DNA of 64,000 bases, from contig CAJWML010000003.1 of the NCBI GenBank assembly GCA_913043285.1, positions 1-64,000 of the forward strand, in the 5' to 3' direction. The position numbers and the translations under genes are program-made. The notes under the pieces were generated by a model. That model saw only the letters and a program-made list of their open reading frames with translations, did no database searches and was not told the origin of the DNA. Positions 7,971 through 16,658 of the stretch are shown here, piece after piece; the stretch's first letter is position 1; every line of letters starts with the position of its first letter. The DNA is from CAKZNE01 sp002695025 (lineage in GTDB: Bacteria; Bacteroidota; Bacteroidia; Flavobacteriales; Schleiferiaceae).

Positions 7971-9914
7971 TTATACGTCTATTTTAGCGTATTTGGCGTT
8001 CTTCTCAATGAAGTCACGTCTGGGGGGTACATCGTCACCCATCAGCATAGAGAAGATACGATCGGCTTCCGCTGCGGAGTCGATAGTTACCTGGCGCATG
8101 GTACGTCCTTCGGGGTTCATAGTGGTTTCCCAAAGCTGTTCGGCATTCATCTCTCCCAAACCTTTGTAACGTTGCACGCTGATACCACTCTTGGTCTCAC
8201 CGCCCATTTCCTGTATCAGGCGGTCACGCATATCCTCGCTCCAGGCGTATTGTTGTTTAGCACCTTTCTTTACCAGGTACAGGGGTGGTGAAGCAATGTA
8301 GATATATCCGTTCTCAATGAGTTCCTTCATATAGCGGAAGAAGAAGGTAAGAATGAGCGTGGCAATGTGGCTGCCGTCCACATCCGCATCACACATGATC
8401 ACGATCTTATGGTAACGGAGTTTATCCAGGTTCAGGGCTTTGCTGTCCTCTTCGGTTCCCACGCTTACACCCAGGGCGGTAAACATGTTCTTGATCTCCT
8501 CGTTCTCGAAGACCTTGTGCTGCATGGCTTTTTCTACGTTCAGGATCTTACCGCGCAGCGGCAGGATGGCCTGGAAGTTACGGTCACGCCCCTGCTTGGC
8601 CGTACCACCCGCAGAATCACCCTCTACCAGGAATATTTCACATATCTTGGGATCGGTTTCGGAACAATCGGAAAGCTTACCAGGCAGGCCTGATCCACTC
8701 ATTACGGTTTTACGCTGTACCATTTCCCGCGCCTTACGTGCTGCTACACGCGCCTTGGCGGCCAGGATCACCTTTTGTACGATCATTTTAGCGCCCTGTG
8801 GATTTTCCTCCAGGTAGTTGGTGAGCATTTCACCTACCAGCTGGTCCACCGCACCGGAAACCTCACTGTTACCGAGCTTGGTCTTGGTTTGTCCCTCAAA
8901 CTGGGGTTCCATAACCTTTACCGAAATTACTGCGGTAAGGCCTTCACGGAAGTCATCCCCGGATACCTCCACCTTTTCACGGGTAAGCATACCGCTTTCA
9001 TCGGCATACTTCTTCAGGGTACGGGTAAGCGCCCTGCGGAAACCCGCCAGGTGTGTACCCCCTTCATGGGTATTGATGTTGTTGACGTAGGAATGCAGGT
9101 TCTCGTTATACGAGGTGTTGTAGTGCATGGCTACTTCCACGGGAATGTCGTTCTTCTCCCCTTCCATGTGGATCACTTCGGGCATCAGGGTTTCGCGGTT
9201 CATATCGATGAACTCCACGAATTCCTTCAAACCTCCTTCGCTGAAAAAGCGCTCGGATTTGGGATTGCCTTCTTCGTCTTTCTCCCGCATATCGGTAAGG
9301 GTAATGGCGATACCCTTATTGAGGAAAGAAAGCTCGCGCATACGGGCTTCCAATATATCGTAATGGTATACAGTATCCAGGAAGATGTCGGAATCCGGCT
9401 GAAAGGTAACTACCGTACCACGGTAATCCGAGGTTCCTACTTCCTTTACCGGGGCCTGGGGCACACCGATCTTGTATTCCTGTACATAATGCTTGCCTCC
9501 TTTAAAAACTTCTGCCTTGAGATCACTGGAAAGCGCATTCACACAGGAAACCCCTACCCCGTGCAAACCACCGGATACTTTATAGGAGTCTTTATCAAAT
9601 TTACCACCGGCATGCAGAACGGTCATTACCACCTCCAGGGCAGAACGGCCTTCTTTTTCGTGCATCTCAATGGGAATACCCCTACCGTCATCCTTTACGG
9701 TAATGGAGTTATTCTCGTTTATCGTTACTTCGATGTTTTTACAATAGCCGGCCAATGCCTCATCAATGGAGTTATCGACCACCTCATACACCAGGTGATG
9801 GAGCCCTTTGAGGCCTACATCGCCAATGTACATGGAAGGGCGTTTGCGCACCGCTTCCAATCCTTCCAGCACCTGTATACTACTGGCACCGTACTCTTTA
9901 GCTACTTCGCTCAT
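7971..9914 (-). CDS. gyrB: DNA gyrase subunit B
   Basis: A 647-residue ATPase subunit of DNA gyrase, which introduces negative supercoils together with GyrA. The GHKL ATPase domain shows EGLEAVRKRPSMYIGD at the N-terminus, VDNSIDEALAG (Mg-binding Glu/Asn) and DDGRGIP with GGLHGVG. The transducer domain follows, then the TOPRIM domain with EGDSAGG and DADVDGSHI (Mg-binding acidic residues), and the C-terminal QRYKGLGEMN motif. Length is normal for Bacteroidota, which lack the extra TOPRIM insert of Escherichia coli. The ATG at 9914 is chosen because a TAAATTTG -7 element lies 32 bp upstream and the family N-terminus aligns. It is monocistronic and divergent from the VWA gene. Confidence 0.98.
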   Translation of the reverse strand: MSEVAKEYGASSIQVLEGLEAVRKRPSMYIGDVGLKGLHHLVYEVVDNSIDEALAGYCKNIEVTINENNSITVKDDGRGIPIEMHEKEGRSALEVVMTVLHAGGKFDKDSYKVSGGLHGVGVSCVNALSSDLKAEVFKGGKHYVQEYKIGVPQAPVKEVGTSDYRGTVVTFQPDSDIFLDTVYHYDILEARMRELSFLNKGIAITLTDMREKDEEGNPKSERFFSEGGLKEFVEFIDMNRETLMPEVIHMEGEKNDIPVEVAMHYNTSYNENLHSYVNNINTHEGGTHLAGFRRALTRTLKKYADESGMLTREKVEVSGDDFREGLTAVISVKVMEPQFEGQTKTKLGNSEVSGAVDQLVGEMLTNYLEENPQGAKMIVQKVILAAKARVAARKAREMVQRKTVMSGSGLPGKLSDCSETDPKICEIFLVEGDSAGGTAKQGRDRNFQAILPLRGKILNVEKAMQHKVFENEEIKNMFTALGVSVGTEEDSKALNLDKLRYHKIVIMCDADVDGSHIATLILTFFFRYMKELIENGYIYIASPPLYLVKKGAKQQYAWSEDMRDRLIQEMGGETKSGISVQRYKGLGEMNAEQLWETTMNPEGRTMRQVTIDSAAEADRIFSMLMGDDVPPRRDFIEKNAKYAKIDV

Positions 9915-9945
9915 ACTCTTTACGTTAGTAAAAATTGAATTCTTA

Positions 9946-9953
9946 CAAATTTA
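9946..9953 (-). promoter_or_regulatory. gyrB -7 promoter element (TAAATTTG)
   Basis: Read on the minus strand, TAAATTTG at 9953-9946 fits TAnnTTTG exactly and stands 32 bp before the gyrB start codon, a normal leader length. Confidence 0.55.
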
Positions 9954-10197
9954 GCTAAAAACAACGGTTTAAACACTACCGGACTGCCAGTAAAGACAGG
10001 GGTTTTCCACAATTTGTTAACATTCGGAGACTAATTCTTTACGCCAAAGATCACTTCCACAGGCAACGGCCTAAAACTTTTTGGTAAGGATACTCGTATT
10101 TAACTATGCTTCCATACTTAAAAACTATGGGTACGGCCATGTGGCTCATCATTAAAAATGTACTTTCGATAGAGACTTTACAGCCCCAGGAATACAC

Positions 10198-11301
10198 ATG
10201 TTAGGATTACGCTTTTCAGAATACACCGGTAAGGGTAAAACCCTTTTTGATAAACTCCTGGATATATTCCGGGAACTGCTGTTGCATACTTCCGGTGATG
10301 TGGACGAAGCGCTGGACTGGTTGCGGGAACTGGATGCGGAATACAATCTCACCAACAAGGATTATACGCTGGATGACTTTATAGAAGACCTGAAAAAGAA
10401 AGGCTACCTGCGCGAAGAAATTGACGACCCGAACGGCAGCGGCCTTGCCATGACCGCCAAAACGGAGCGCTCTATACGTCAAACGGCCCTGGAACAGATC
10501 TTTGGCAAACTACGCAAATCGGCATCCGGTAATCACAATACCAAACAGCCCGGCCAGGGTAACGAGCCTACTTCCGATATGCGGCAATACCATTTTGGCG
10601 ACAGTCTGGACAGCATTGCCATGAACGAGAGCATCCGCAATGCCTTTATCTCCCAGGGCATTGACCAGTTTGGTATGACGGAACAGGATCTGGTGGTGAA
10701 TGAAACGCATTTTAAAGCGCAGATGAGCACCGTGCTGATGATCGACATCAGCCACTCCATGATCCTTTACGGAGAAGACCGTATAACCCCCGCCAAGCGT
10801 GTGGCACTGGCCCTGGCAGAACTCATCAAAACACGTTACCCTAAGGATACTCTGGACATTATCGTCTTTGGTAACGAGGCCTGGCCTATTGAACTGGAAG
10901 AACTCCCCTATCTTAAAGTTGGTCCTTACCACACCAATACAGTAGCCGGACTGGAGCTGGCCATGGACATACTCCGTAAAAAGAAGAACGCCAATAAGCA
11001 GATCTTCATGATCACGGACGGTAAACCCAGCTGCCTGAAGGAACCGGATGGCACCTATTACAAGAACAGCCTGGGGCTGGATGAGTACATTGTAAATAAA
11101 TGCCTGAACAAGGCCGCAGCCTGCCGCAGGTTAAACATACCCATCACCACCTTTATGATTGCCCAGGACCCTTACCTGCAGAAGTTTGTGCAGAATTTCA
11201 CGCAAGCCAATAAGGGCAAGGCCTTTTTTACGGGATTAAAGGGATTGGGTGAATTTATTTTTATGGATTATGAAGCTAACCGGAGAAGGAGGAGTAGGTA
11301 G
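10198..11301 (+). CDS. VWA-domain protein, partner of the downstream AAA+ ATPase
   Basis: A 367-residue soluble protein. The N-terminal 150 residues are helical and charged; residues of about 175-350 form a von Willebrand A domain with the MIDAS motif DISHS (D183, S185, S187), a conserved TDGKP (metal-coordinating Asp) and the intervening HTNTVAGLELA. There is no signal peptide, so it acts in the cytoplasm. The next gene on the same strand is a MoxR/magnesium-chelatase-like ATPase, the standard partner of such VWA proteins; the pair resembles the two-component BchI/BchD or RavA/ViaA chaperone-like machines. The client complex is not known. Confidence 0.82.
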   Translation: MLGLRFSEYTGKGKTLFDKLLDIFRELLLHTSGDVDEALDWLRELDAEYNLTNKDYTLDDFIEDLKKKGYLREEIDDPNGSGLAMTAKTERSIRQTALEQIFGKLRKSASGNHNTKQPGQGNEPTSDMRQYHFGDSLDSIAMNESIRNAFISQGIDQFGMTEQDLVVNETHFKAQMSTVLMIDISHSMILYGEDRITPAKRVALALAELIKTRYPKDTLDIIVFGNEAWPIELEELPYLKVGPYHTNTVAGLELAMDILRKKKNANKQIFMITDGKPSCLKEPDGTYYKNSLGLDEYIVNKCLNKAAACRRLNIPITTFMIAQDPYLQKFVQNFTQANKGKAFFTGLKGLGEFIFMDYEANRRRRSR

Positions 11302-11327
11302 TTGGTTAGTTTTTAGTTGAACGAGCC

Positions 11328-11363
11328 TTCAACTTTGAACATTGAACTTTCAACTTAGAACCT
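11328..11363. repeat. Short interdigitated AACTTTGAAC-type repeats
   Basis: The gap between the VWA and AAA+ genes consists of alternating copies of TTCAACTTTGAAC and its near complements (TTGAACTTTCAAC). Similar words occur at 198-214 (GGTTCAAAGTTTAAGG). Such low-complexity repeats are frequent between Bacteroidota genes; the function is unknown. Confidence 0.4.
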
Positions 11364-11401
11364 TTAAACCTTACAGCATTAAAACTTTAAAACATACATC
11401 A

Positions 11402-12883
11402 TTGGATTATAAGAACATCAGAACATTAGGCGAACTTAAAAAAGCGGGTTACCAGCCTAAGACTATTAAACAGGAATTACGGAGCAACCTTATTGAATAC
11501 CTGAAAGCAGGCCGTACCGTTTTTGAAGGTATACACGGCTTTGAGGATACGGTTATCCCGGACCTGGAAAGAGCTATTCTCTCCGGGCACAACATCAATT
11601 TCCTGGGCCTGCGCGGGCAGGCCAAAACACGCATGGCCCGTTTGATGATCAAGCTGCTGGATGAATACATTCCCGTGGTGGAAGGCAGCGAGTTGAACGA
11701 TGATCCCCTGCAACCGGTGTCGCGCTATGCCCAACAGCTGATCGCAGAGAAAGGAGACGAAACACCAGTGGCCTGGCTGCACCGGGATGACCGCTATTAC
11801 GAAAAGCTGGCCACGCCTGATGTTACCGTAGCAGACCTTATTGGTGACGTGGATCCCATTAAAGCGGCCAATCTCAAACTGAGCTTTGCCGATGAGCGGG
11901 TGATCCATTACGGCATGATACCCCGCGCAAACCGCAGCATCTTTGTGATCAACGAGCTTCCGGACCTGCAGGCACGGATACAGGTAGCCCTTTTCAATAT
12001 CCTACAGGAGGGAGACATCCAGATACGGGGATTTAAGCTCCGGCTGGATCTGGATATACAATTCGTGTTTACGGCCAACCCGGAGGATTACACCAACCGT
12101 GGCTCCATTGTAACCCCGCTGAAGGATCGTATTGGCAGCCAGATATTAACACACTACCCGGAAAACATTGAGATTGCCCGCAAGATTACAGCCCAGGAAG
12201 CTCGCGTACAGGATGGACAGAAAGAACAGGTACTCATTCCTGATGTAGCCCAAAACCTGCTGGAGCAAATAGCTTTTGAGGCACGTGATAACGAATACAT
12301 CGATGCCAAGAGTGGCGTTTCGGCCCGCCTCACTATTTCGGCCCTGGAAAACCTGGTGAGTACCGCGGAGCGAAGAGCACTGATCAATGGAGGCGCCAAA
12401 ACCCAGGTGCGTCTCAGTGATTTTATCGGGGTGATACCCGCCATCACCGGGAAGGTGGAACTGGTGTACGAAGGCGAACAGGAAGGCGCAGCCCTGGTAG
12501 CAGAACACCTCATTGGCAGCGCGGTAAAGAATCTGCTGCCGGAATACCTCCCCACCCTGGAAGGTTTAAAGGCCAGTGATGAAAAAAGCCCTTACGCTCC
12601 TTTGATCAGCTGGTTTGGACAGGGCGAATCCGTGGATATACTCCTAGACTTTACGGATAGTGAATACGAAAAGGCCCTGGATAGTATCAATCCCCTGAAG
12701 CGGCTGGTGGATAAATACCAACCCAACACACCGGATACGGAGCGTTACTTTATGATGGAAATGGCTTTGTGGGGTCTGGCGGAACACGCCAAACTCAATA
12801 AGGAAAGACTGACCAAAGGCTATAATTTCTCCGACCTCTTCAGCACCTACCTGCGCAGGGGCGACCTGGACATTGAGGATTAA
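11402..12883 (+). CDS. MoxR / magnesium-chelatase-like AAA+ ATPase
   Basis: A soluble AAA+ ATPase of about 493 residues. NINFLGLRGQAKTRM supplies the Walker A motif (GxxGxAKT), IFVINELPDL the Walker B region (with Asn before Glu) and FTANPEDYTNRG the sensor-1 segment typical of magnesium chelatase I-type ATPases. The reading frame is open to a TTG at 11342, but the protein before KNIRTLGELKKAGY is repeat-derived, so I place the start at TTG 11402; there is no ATG before residue 79. The preceding VWA gene is its likely partner, with ATP hydrolysis driving remodelling of an unknown client. The stop overlaps the stop of the convergent LysM gene. Confidence 0.82.
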   Translation: MDYKNIRTLGELKKAGYQPKTIKQELRSNLIEYLKAGRTVFEGIHGFEDTVIPDLERAILSGHNINFLGLRGQAKTRMARLMIKLLDEYIPVVEGSELNDDPLQPVSRYAQQLIAEKGDETPVAWLHRDDRYYEKLATPDVTVADLIGDVDPIKAANLKLSFADERVIHYGMIPRANRSIFVINELPDLQARIQVALFNILQEGDIQIRGFKLRLDLDIQFVFTANPEDYTNRGSIVTPLKDRIGSQILTHYPENIEIARKITAQEARVQDGQKEQVLIPDVAQNLLEQIAFEARDNEYIDAKSGVSARLTISALENLVSTAERRALINGGAKTQVRLSDFIGVIPAITGKVELVYEGEQEGAALVAEHLIGSAVKNLLPEYLPTLEGLKASDEKSPYAPLISWFGQGESVDILLDFTDSEYEKALDSINPLKRLVDKYQPNTPDTERYFMMEMALWGLAEHAKLNKERLTKGYNFSDLFSTYLRRGDLDIED

Positions 12884-14997
12884 AGCTTAATCAGCGTCAT
12901 ATTGCGGATACCGGTAACGTACATGAACTCGTTCCGGTAACCGCCATCCCGGGTCTTGCGGATCTCAAAACCGGTATTGGTATAATGCTCCGTATCGTTT
13001 AGCCCGTGCAACATATACTTGCCGGTTTTCCATAGCTTATTCAGGAAATACATACCCACATCATATCCCTGGTAGGCATAACGCATGGGCTCATTGTGGT
13101 ACTTTTCGCGGTAGGCTTTAATGAATTTAGCCGTTTCCGGGTCCTGATAATCCACAAAATACTCGTTGGGCATGGTAAGGTGCAGATCGTTCAGGTACTC
13201 CGGCTCCAGGGTAGCAATCTGGTTGAGCTTGGAAGATCCCAGAATATAAATGGAAGTATCCCGGAGCTGGCGAAGCTTGTTCACCAGATCACTCAGGAAC
13301 ACCTTATCTTCAGAAGTGATCACAAAAACGTTGCGCTTGCCGGGAGAGAGGGATTCCCGTAGTTCACTACGGCTGATGTTGCTGCCTTCCAGCACGATAT
13401 TGTCGATAAAGCGCCCGTTTTCCCGGGCTCTCAGGCGGGCTTTGATCTGTCGAACATCCTCCACCTCTTCCGGCTTCCCGGTATGGCTGAACACTATACG
13501 GGCTTCACTGAAGCGGATATTGAGCAGTTCGGCCATTTTAGCGTCATTTTCAGTAGAGCCGGGGATACATTGAATAAGATTAGGGCGCCCCTTCACCTCC
13601 ACGGTCTTGCTGAGGGGTGATACGACCGGCACCTTACGGCTTCGCAATTCATCCGCCACAAACTCCACGTTATCCTTGTACAACGGGCCTACAATAAGGT
13701 CAAAGTCTGTCCTGCGGATGTCCCCGATCTTTTCCTTGAGCAGGAAGAGGCTGTTCTTGGTATCAAATACGTTCAAGGTAAGATTCATCCCTGCTTTGCT
13801 GAGTGAATCGGCCGCCATCAGGAAACCGTTGTAAAATTCTAGTGCCACCTTGGACCGTTTATCCACACTTTCCGGGTCGAGGGAATCGGTATCGGTCACA
13901 AAAAAGGGAAGCATAAGCCCCACCAGGTAATTACGGGTAATGTCAATATTCAGTGTATCCTCAATATCGATCTTTGGCTCCGGGGTGTTTTTCTGATCGT
14001 AAGGATTGTTAAGTTCATTCTTGCGGTCCACCTTGGCATCAGGTACTTCCTCCTTATGCGGTTCAGGATCTACCTTATTGAAGATCTTATCCAGGAAACT
14101 GGTTTCCGGCTGCTCAACCTTACGGGGAACAATAATGTATTTTTCCAACTCCAGGCCTTTTGCCAACTCCGGGTTCAAGGCGATCAGCTCTTCACGTGTA
14201 ACGTTGAATTTCTGTTTCAAGGAAAAGAAGGAATCCCCGGTTTTTACCTGGTACAGCATATACGTGCTGCTGGTATCCGTATCGTTTTGCAGAGCCTGGT
14301 TTTGGGCGGGAATTTCAGACTCATCCGTAGCCAACCCTTCCTTCGGTCTTTTAGCACCCGCAATACTGTAATACTTCTTCTCGCCCTTTTTAGGGAATTT
14401 GATCACCTGCCCTATGCGCAGGCCGTCTTCTGCCCGGGGGTTCAGCAGGTACAGACTGTCCAGTGAAATGTCGTGGGCACGGCTCAGAGAATAGGCCGTT
14501 TCGTCCTTTTCAACTTTATGGTAGGTATAATTGACGGTATCCAACTGGGCCACTTCCGTTGGTTGGGCCTTCTGCTCCTTAACCGGTATCTTCAGCGTCA
14601 TACCCACTTTAAGGCCATTGGCCAGCTCGGGATTATGCTGTTTGATCTCCAGCTCAGAAACGCCATACGTACGGGTGAGGGAATACAGTGTTTCTCCGGC
14701 TTTCACCTCGTGGTATACAAACTCGGGTTCGGTATTGCCCCCCTTGGACGGGACCGTGGATTTTACCTCGCTGGCTTTTTTGGGGATCAGCAGGGTAAGG
14801 CCTTCCTTTAGCCCGCTTTTGATCTCCGGGTTGAATTTTTCCAGCTGCTCAATGCTGATGCCGTATTCACGGGATATGCCGTATTTGGTTTCACCGGCTT
14901 CTACCTGGTGAAAGATATAATCATCGTCATTCTGGCCCAAAGCAGTCAAGCTGAAGGCCAAGAGCAATCCCAATAAAAACCTGGTCATTATTCCCAT
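12880..14997 (-). CDS. Exported protein with four LysM repeats and a periplasmic-binding-protein fold
   Basis: A 705-residue exported protein. A signal peptide (residues about 1-21, ALGQ) is followed by four LysM modules, each starting YxxHxVxxGET or a close variant and ending with xIPKK (residues about 27-75, 92-140, 153-201 and 241-289). A charged linker leads to a type I periplasmic-binding domain (about 355-690; FDLIVGPLYKDNVEFVADEL, VPVVSPLSKTVE, IYILGSSKLNQ, YQGYDVGMYFL) like the substrate-binding proteins of amino-acid ABC transporters. LysM should bind peptidoglycan, so the protein probably senses or binds a ligand at the wall; no transporter genes are nearby. It overlaps guaA by 10 bases and is co-transcribed with it. 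Confidence 0.85.
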   Translation of the reverse strand: MGIMTRFLLGLLLAFSLTALGQNDDDYIFHQVEAGETKYGISREYGISIEQLEKFNPEIKSGLKEGLTLLIPKKASEVKSTVPSKGGNTEPEFVYHEVKAGETLYSLTRTYGVSELEIKQHNPELANGLKVGMTLKIPVKEQKAQPTEVAQLDTVNYTYHKVEKDETAYSLSRAHDISLDSLYLLNPRAEDGLRIGQVIKFPKKGEKKYYSIAGAKRPKEGLATDESEIPAQNQALQNDTDTSSTYMLYQVKTGDSFFSLKQKFNVTREELIALNPELAKGLELEKYIIVPRKVEQPETSFLDKIFNKVDPEPHKEEVPDAKVDRKNELNNPYDQKNTPEPKIDIEDTLNIDITRNYLVGLMLPFFVTDTDSLDPESVDKRSKVALEFYNGFLMAADSLSKAGMNLTLNVFDTKNSLFLLKEKIGDIRRTDFDLIVGPLYKDNVEFVADELRSRKVPVVSPLSKTVEVKGRPNLIQCIPGSTENDAKMAELLNIRFSEARIVFSHTGKPEEVEDVRQIKARLRARENGRFIDNIVLEGSNISRSELRESLSPGKRNVFVITSEDKVFLSDLVNKLRQLRDTSIYILGSSKLNQIATLEPEYLNDLHLTMPNEYFVDYQDPETAKFIKAYREKYHNEPMRYAYQGYDVGMYFLNKLWKTGKYMLHGLNDTEHYTNTGFEIRKTRDGGYRNEFMYVTGIRNMTLIKL

Positions 14998-16517
14998 TCT
15001 ATAGTTGCCGGGGGTTTGGAACTAATATCGTACACCACCCTGTTTACACCTTTAACGCGATTGATGATCTTATTGGATACTTCCGCCAGGAATTCATACG
15101 GCAGGTGTACCCAATCTGCGGTCATACCATCGGTACTTTCTACAGCACGTAACGCCACCACACTCTCATATGTTCTTTCATCACCCATAACGCCTACGGA
15201 CTGTACCGGCAGCAACATAGCACCGGCCTGCCATACATCGTCATATAAGTTGTGTTCCCGCAGAGAGGAGATAAAAATATGATCTACCTCCTGCAAGATG
15301 CGTACCTTTTCCTTGGTGATCTCGCCCAATATACGAATGGCCAGACCCGGGCCCGGAAACGGGTGACGCCCCAGCAACTCATCCGGTATACCCAATGCCT
15401 TACCCACTCTGCGCACTTCGTCCTTAAATAAGGTATTCATAGGCTCCACCACCTTCAGTTTCATGAAGTCTGGTAAGCCTCCTACGTTGTGGTGCGACTT
15501 AATGGTAGCCGAAGGTCCTTTTACACTCACCGATTCAATAACATCCGGGTAAATAGTACCCTGTGCCAGCCATTCCACATCGGCTATCTGCGAAGCTTCA
15601 TCGTCAAATACTTCAATAAATACCCGCCCAATGGTCTTCCTTTTCACCTCGGGATCAGAGATCCCCTCCAGGGCGTTCAAAAACCGCTCGCTGGAATCCA
15701 CGCCCTTGATATTAAGCCCCATCTCCTTGTACTGATCCAGTACCTGCTCAAATTCATTTTTACGGAGCACCCCGTTGTTCACAAAGATGCAGTGCAACTG
15801 GTCACCAATGGCTTCCGATAGTAATACGGCTGTAACGGTAGAATCCACACCACCGGAAAGCCCCAGAACCACCTGGTCCTTACCTAACTTCTTACGCATT
15901 TGCGCAATAGTATCCTCAATGAAGGAAGCAGGCGTCCAATCCTGCGAGCAGCCACAAATGTTTACCACGTAATTCTGCAAAAGCTTCAGGCCATCCTTGC
16001 TATGGTATACTTCCGGGTGGAACTGGATACCGTAGGTATCTTCTCCCTGAATGTGGTAAGCTGCTACCTTCACATCCCGGGTGCTGGCCTCAATTGCGTA
16101 ACCGTCCGGGATCTCACGGATGGTATCACCGTGGCTCATCCACACCTGTGAACCTACCTCTATACCCTTCAGCAGTTGTGAAGAACTATCGATATGCAAA
16201 AGGTTGGCACGGCCAAACTCCCTGGTTTCGGAAGCTTCCACCTTACCCCCGAAATGTTGTGACAGGTATTGCGCTCCGTAGCACACTCCCAAAAGAGGAA
16301 GCCTGCCTTTAATAGCGTCCAGTTCAAGTCGTGGAGCGTTCTCGTCACGCACGGAAGAAGGACTTCCGCTGATGATCACCCCCTTGATATGAGGAGTGAG
16401 TTCAGGAAGATGGTTAAAAGGGTGGATTTCACAGTAAACGTTCAATTCACGAACTCTGCGGGCTATCAGTTGCGTGTACTGAGAGCCGCAGTCTATGATG
16501 AGGATCATTTCTTGCAT
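14988..16517 (-). CDS. guaA: GMP synthase (glutamine-hydrolysing)
   Basis: A 509-residue GuaA, converting XMP, ATP and glutamine to GMP in purine biosynthesis. The N-terminal class I glutamine amidotransferase has the nucleophile in GVCYGAQY and the His-Glu pair in QFHPEVYHS. The ATP pyrophosphatase domain has the PP-loop GLSGGVDST and the C-terminal dimerisation domain has HPFPGPGLAIR and SKPPATIEWE at the end. Full length. The start at 16517 has a second in-frame ATG nine bases downstream, which also fits the family (MILIIDCGSQ). A TAAATTTG promoter element lies only 5 bases upstream of the first ATG. The downstream LysM gene overlaps its 3' end. Confidence 0.98.
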   Translation of the reverse strand: MQEMILIIDCGSQYTQLIARRVRELNVYCEIHPFNHLPELTPHIKGVIISGSPSSVRDENAPRLELDAIKGRLPLLGVCYGAQYLSQHFGGKVEASETREFGRANLLHIDSSSQLLKGIEVGSQVWMSHGDTIREIPDGYAIEASTRDVKVAAYHIQGEDTYGIQFHPEVYHSKDGLKLLQNYVVNICGCSQDWTPASFIEDTIAQMRKKLGKDQVVLGLSGGVDSTVTAVLLSEAIGDQLHCIFVNNGVLRKNEFEQVLDQYKEMGLNIKGVDSSERFLNALEGISDPEVKRKTIGRVFIEVFDDEASQIADVEWLAQGTIYPDVIESVSVKGPSATIKSHHNVGGLPDFMKLKVVEPMNTLFKDEVRRVGKALGIPDELLGRHPFPGPGLAIRILGEITKEKVRILQEVDHIFISSLREHNLYDDVWQAGAMLLPVQSVGVMGDERTYESVVALRAVESTDGMTADWVHLPYEFLAEVSNKIINRVKGVNRVVYDISSKPPATIEWE

Positions 16518-16521
16518 CCGG

Positions 16522-16529
16522 CAAATTTA
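16522..16529 (-). promoter_or_regulatory. guaA -7 promoter element (TAAATTTG)
   Basis: TAAATTTG on the minus strand matches TAnnTTTG. Transcription starting about 6-7 bases further on would begin at or inside the first ATG (16517), leaving almost no leader before either candidate start codon. Confidence 0.4.
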
Positions 16530-16619
16530 AACCCTTTTCAAAATTTCCATCCAGCTGTTGTAGATAACTTCTTAAAACATATTTCAACACCCGTCCGGAA
16601 ATCCTACTATGAATTTTTC

Positions 16620-16627
16620 TACTTTTG
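16620..16627 (+). promoter_or_regulatory. Bacteroidota -7 element (TACTTTTG)
   Basis: TACTTTTG fits TAnnTTTG and lies 31 bases upstream of the ATG of the SRPBCC/GyrI gene, a plausible spacing for its promoter. Confidence 0.45.
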
Positions 16628-16658
16628 ATTCTACAATAACACTTTAATTATCAACCTT

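Noticed and set aside
8775..9938. A 387-codon open frame on the plus strand opposite gyrB
   Set aside because: It is the antisense of a strongly conserved gene, with His/Phe/Gly-rich low-quality composition and no motif. Shadow frame.
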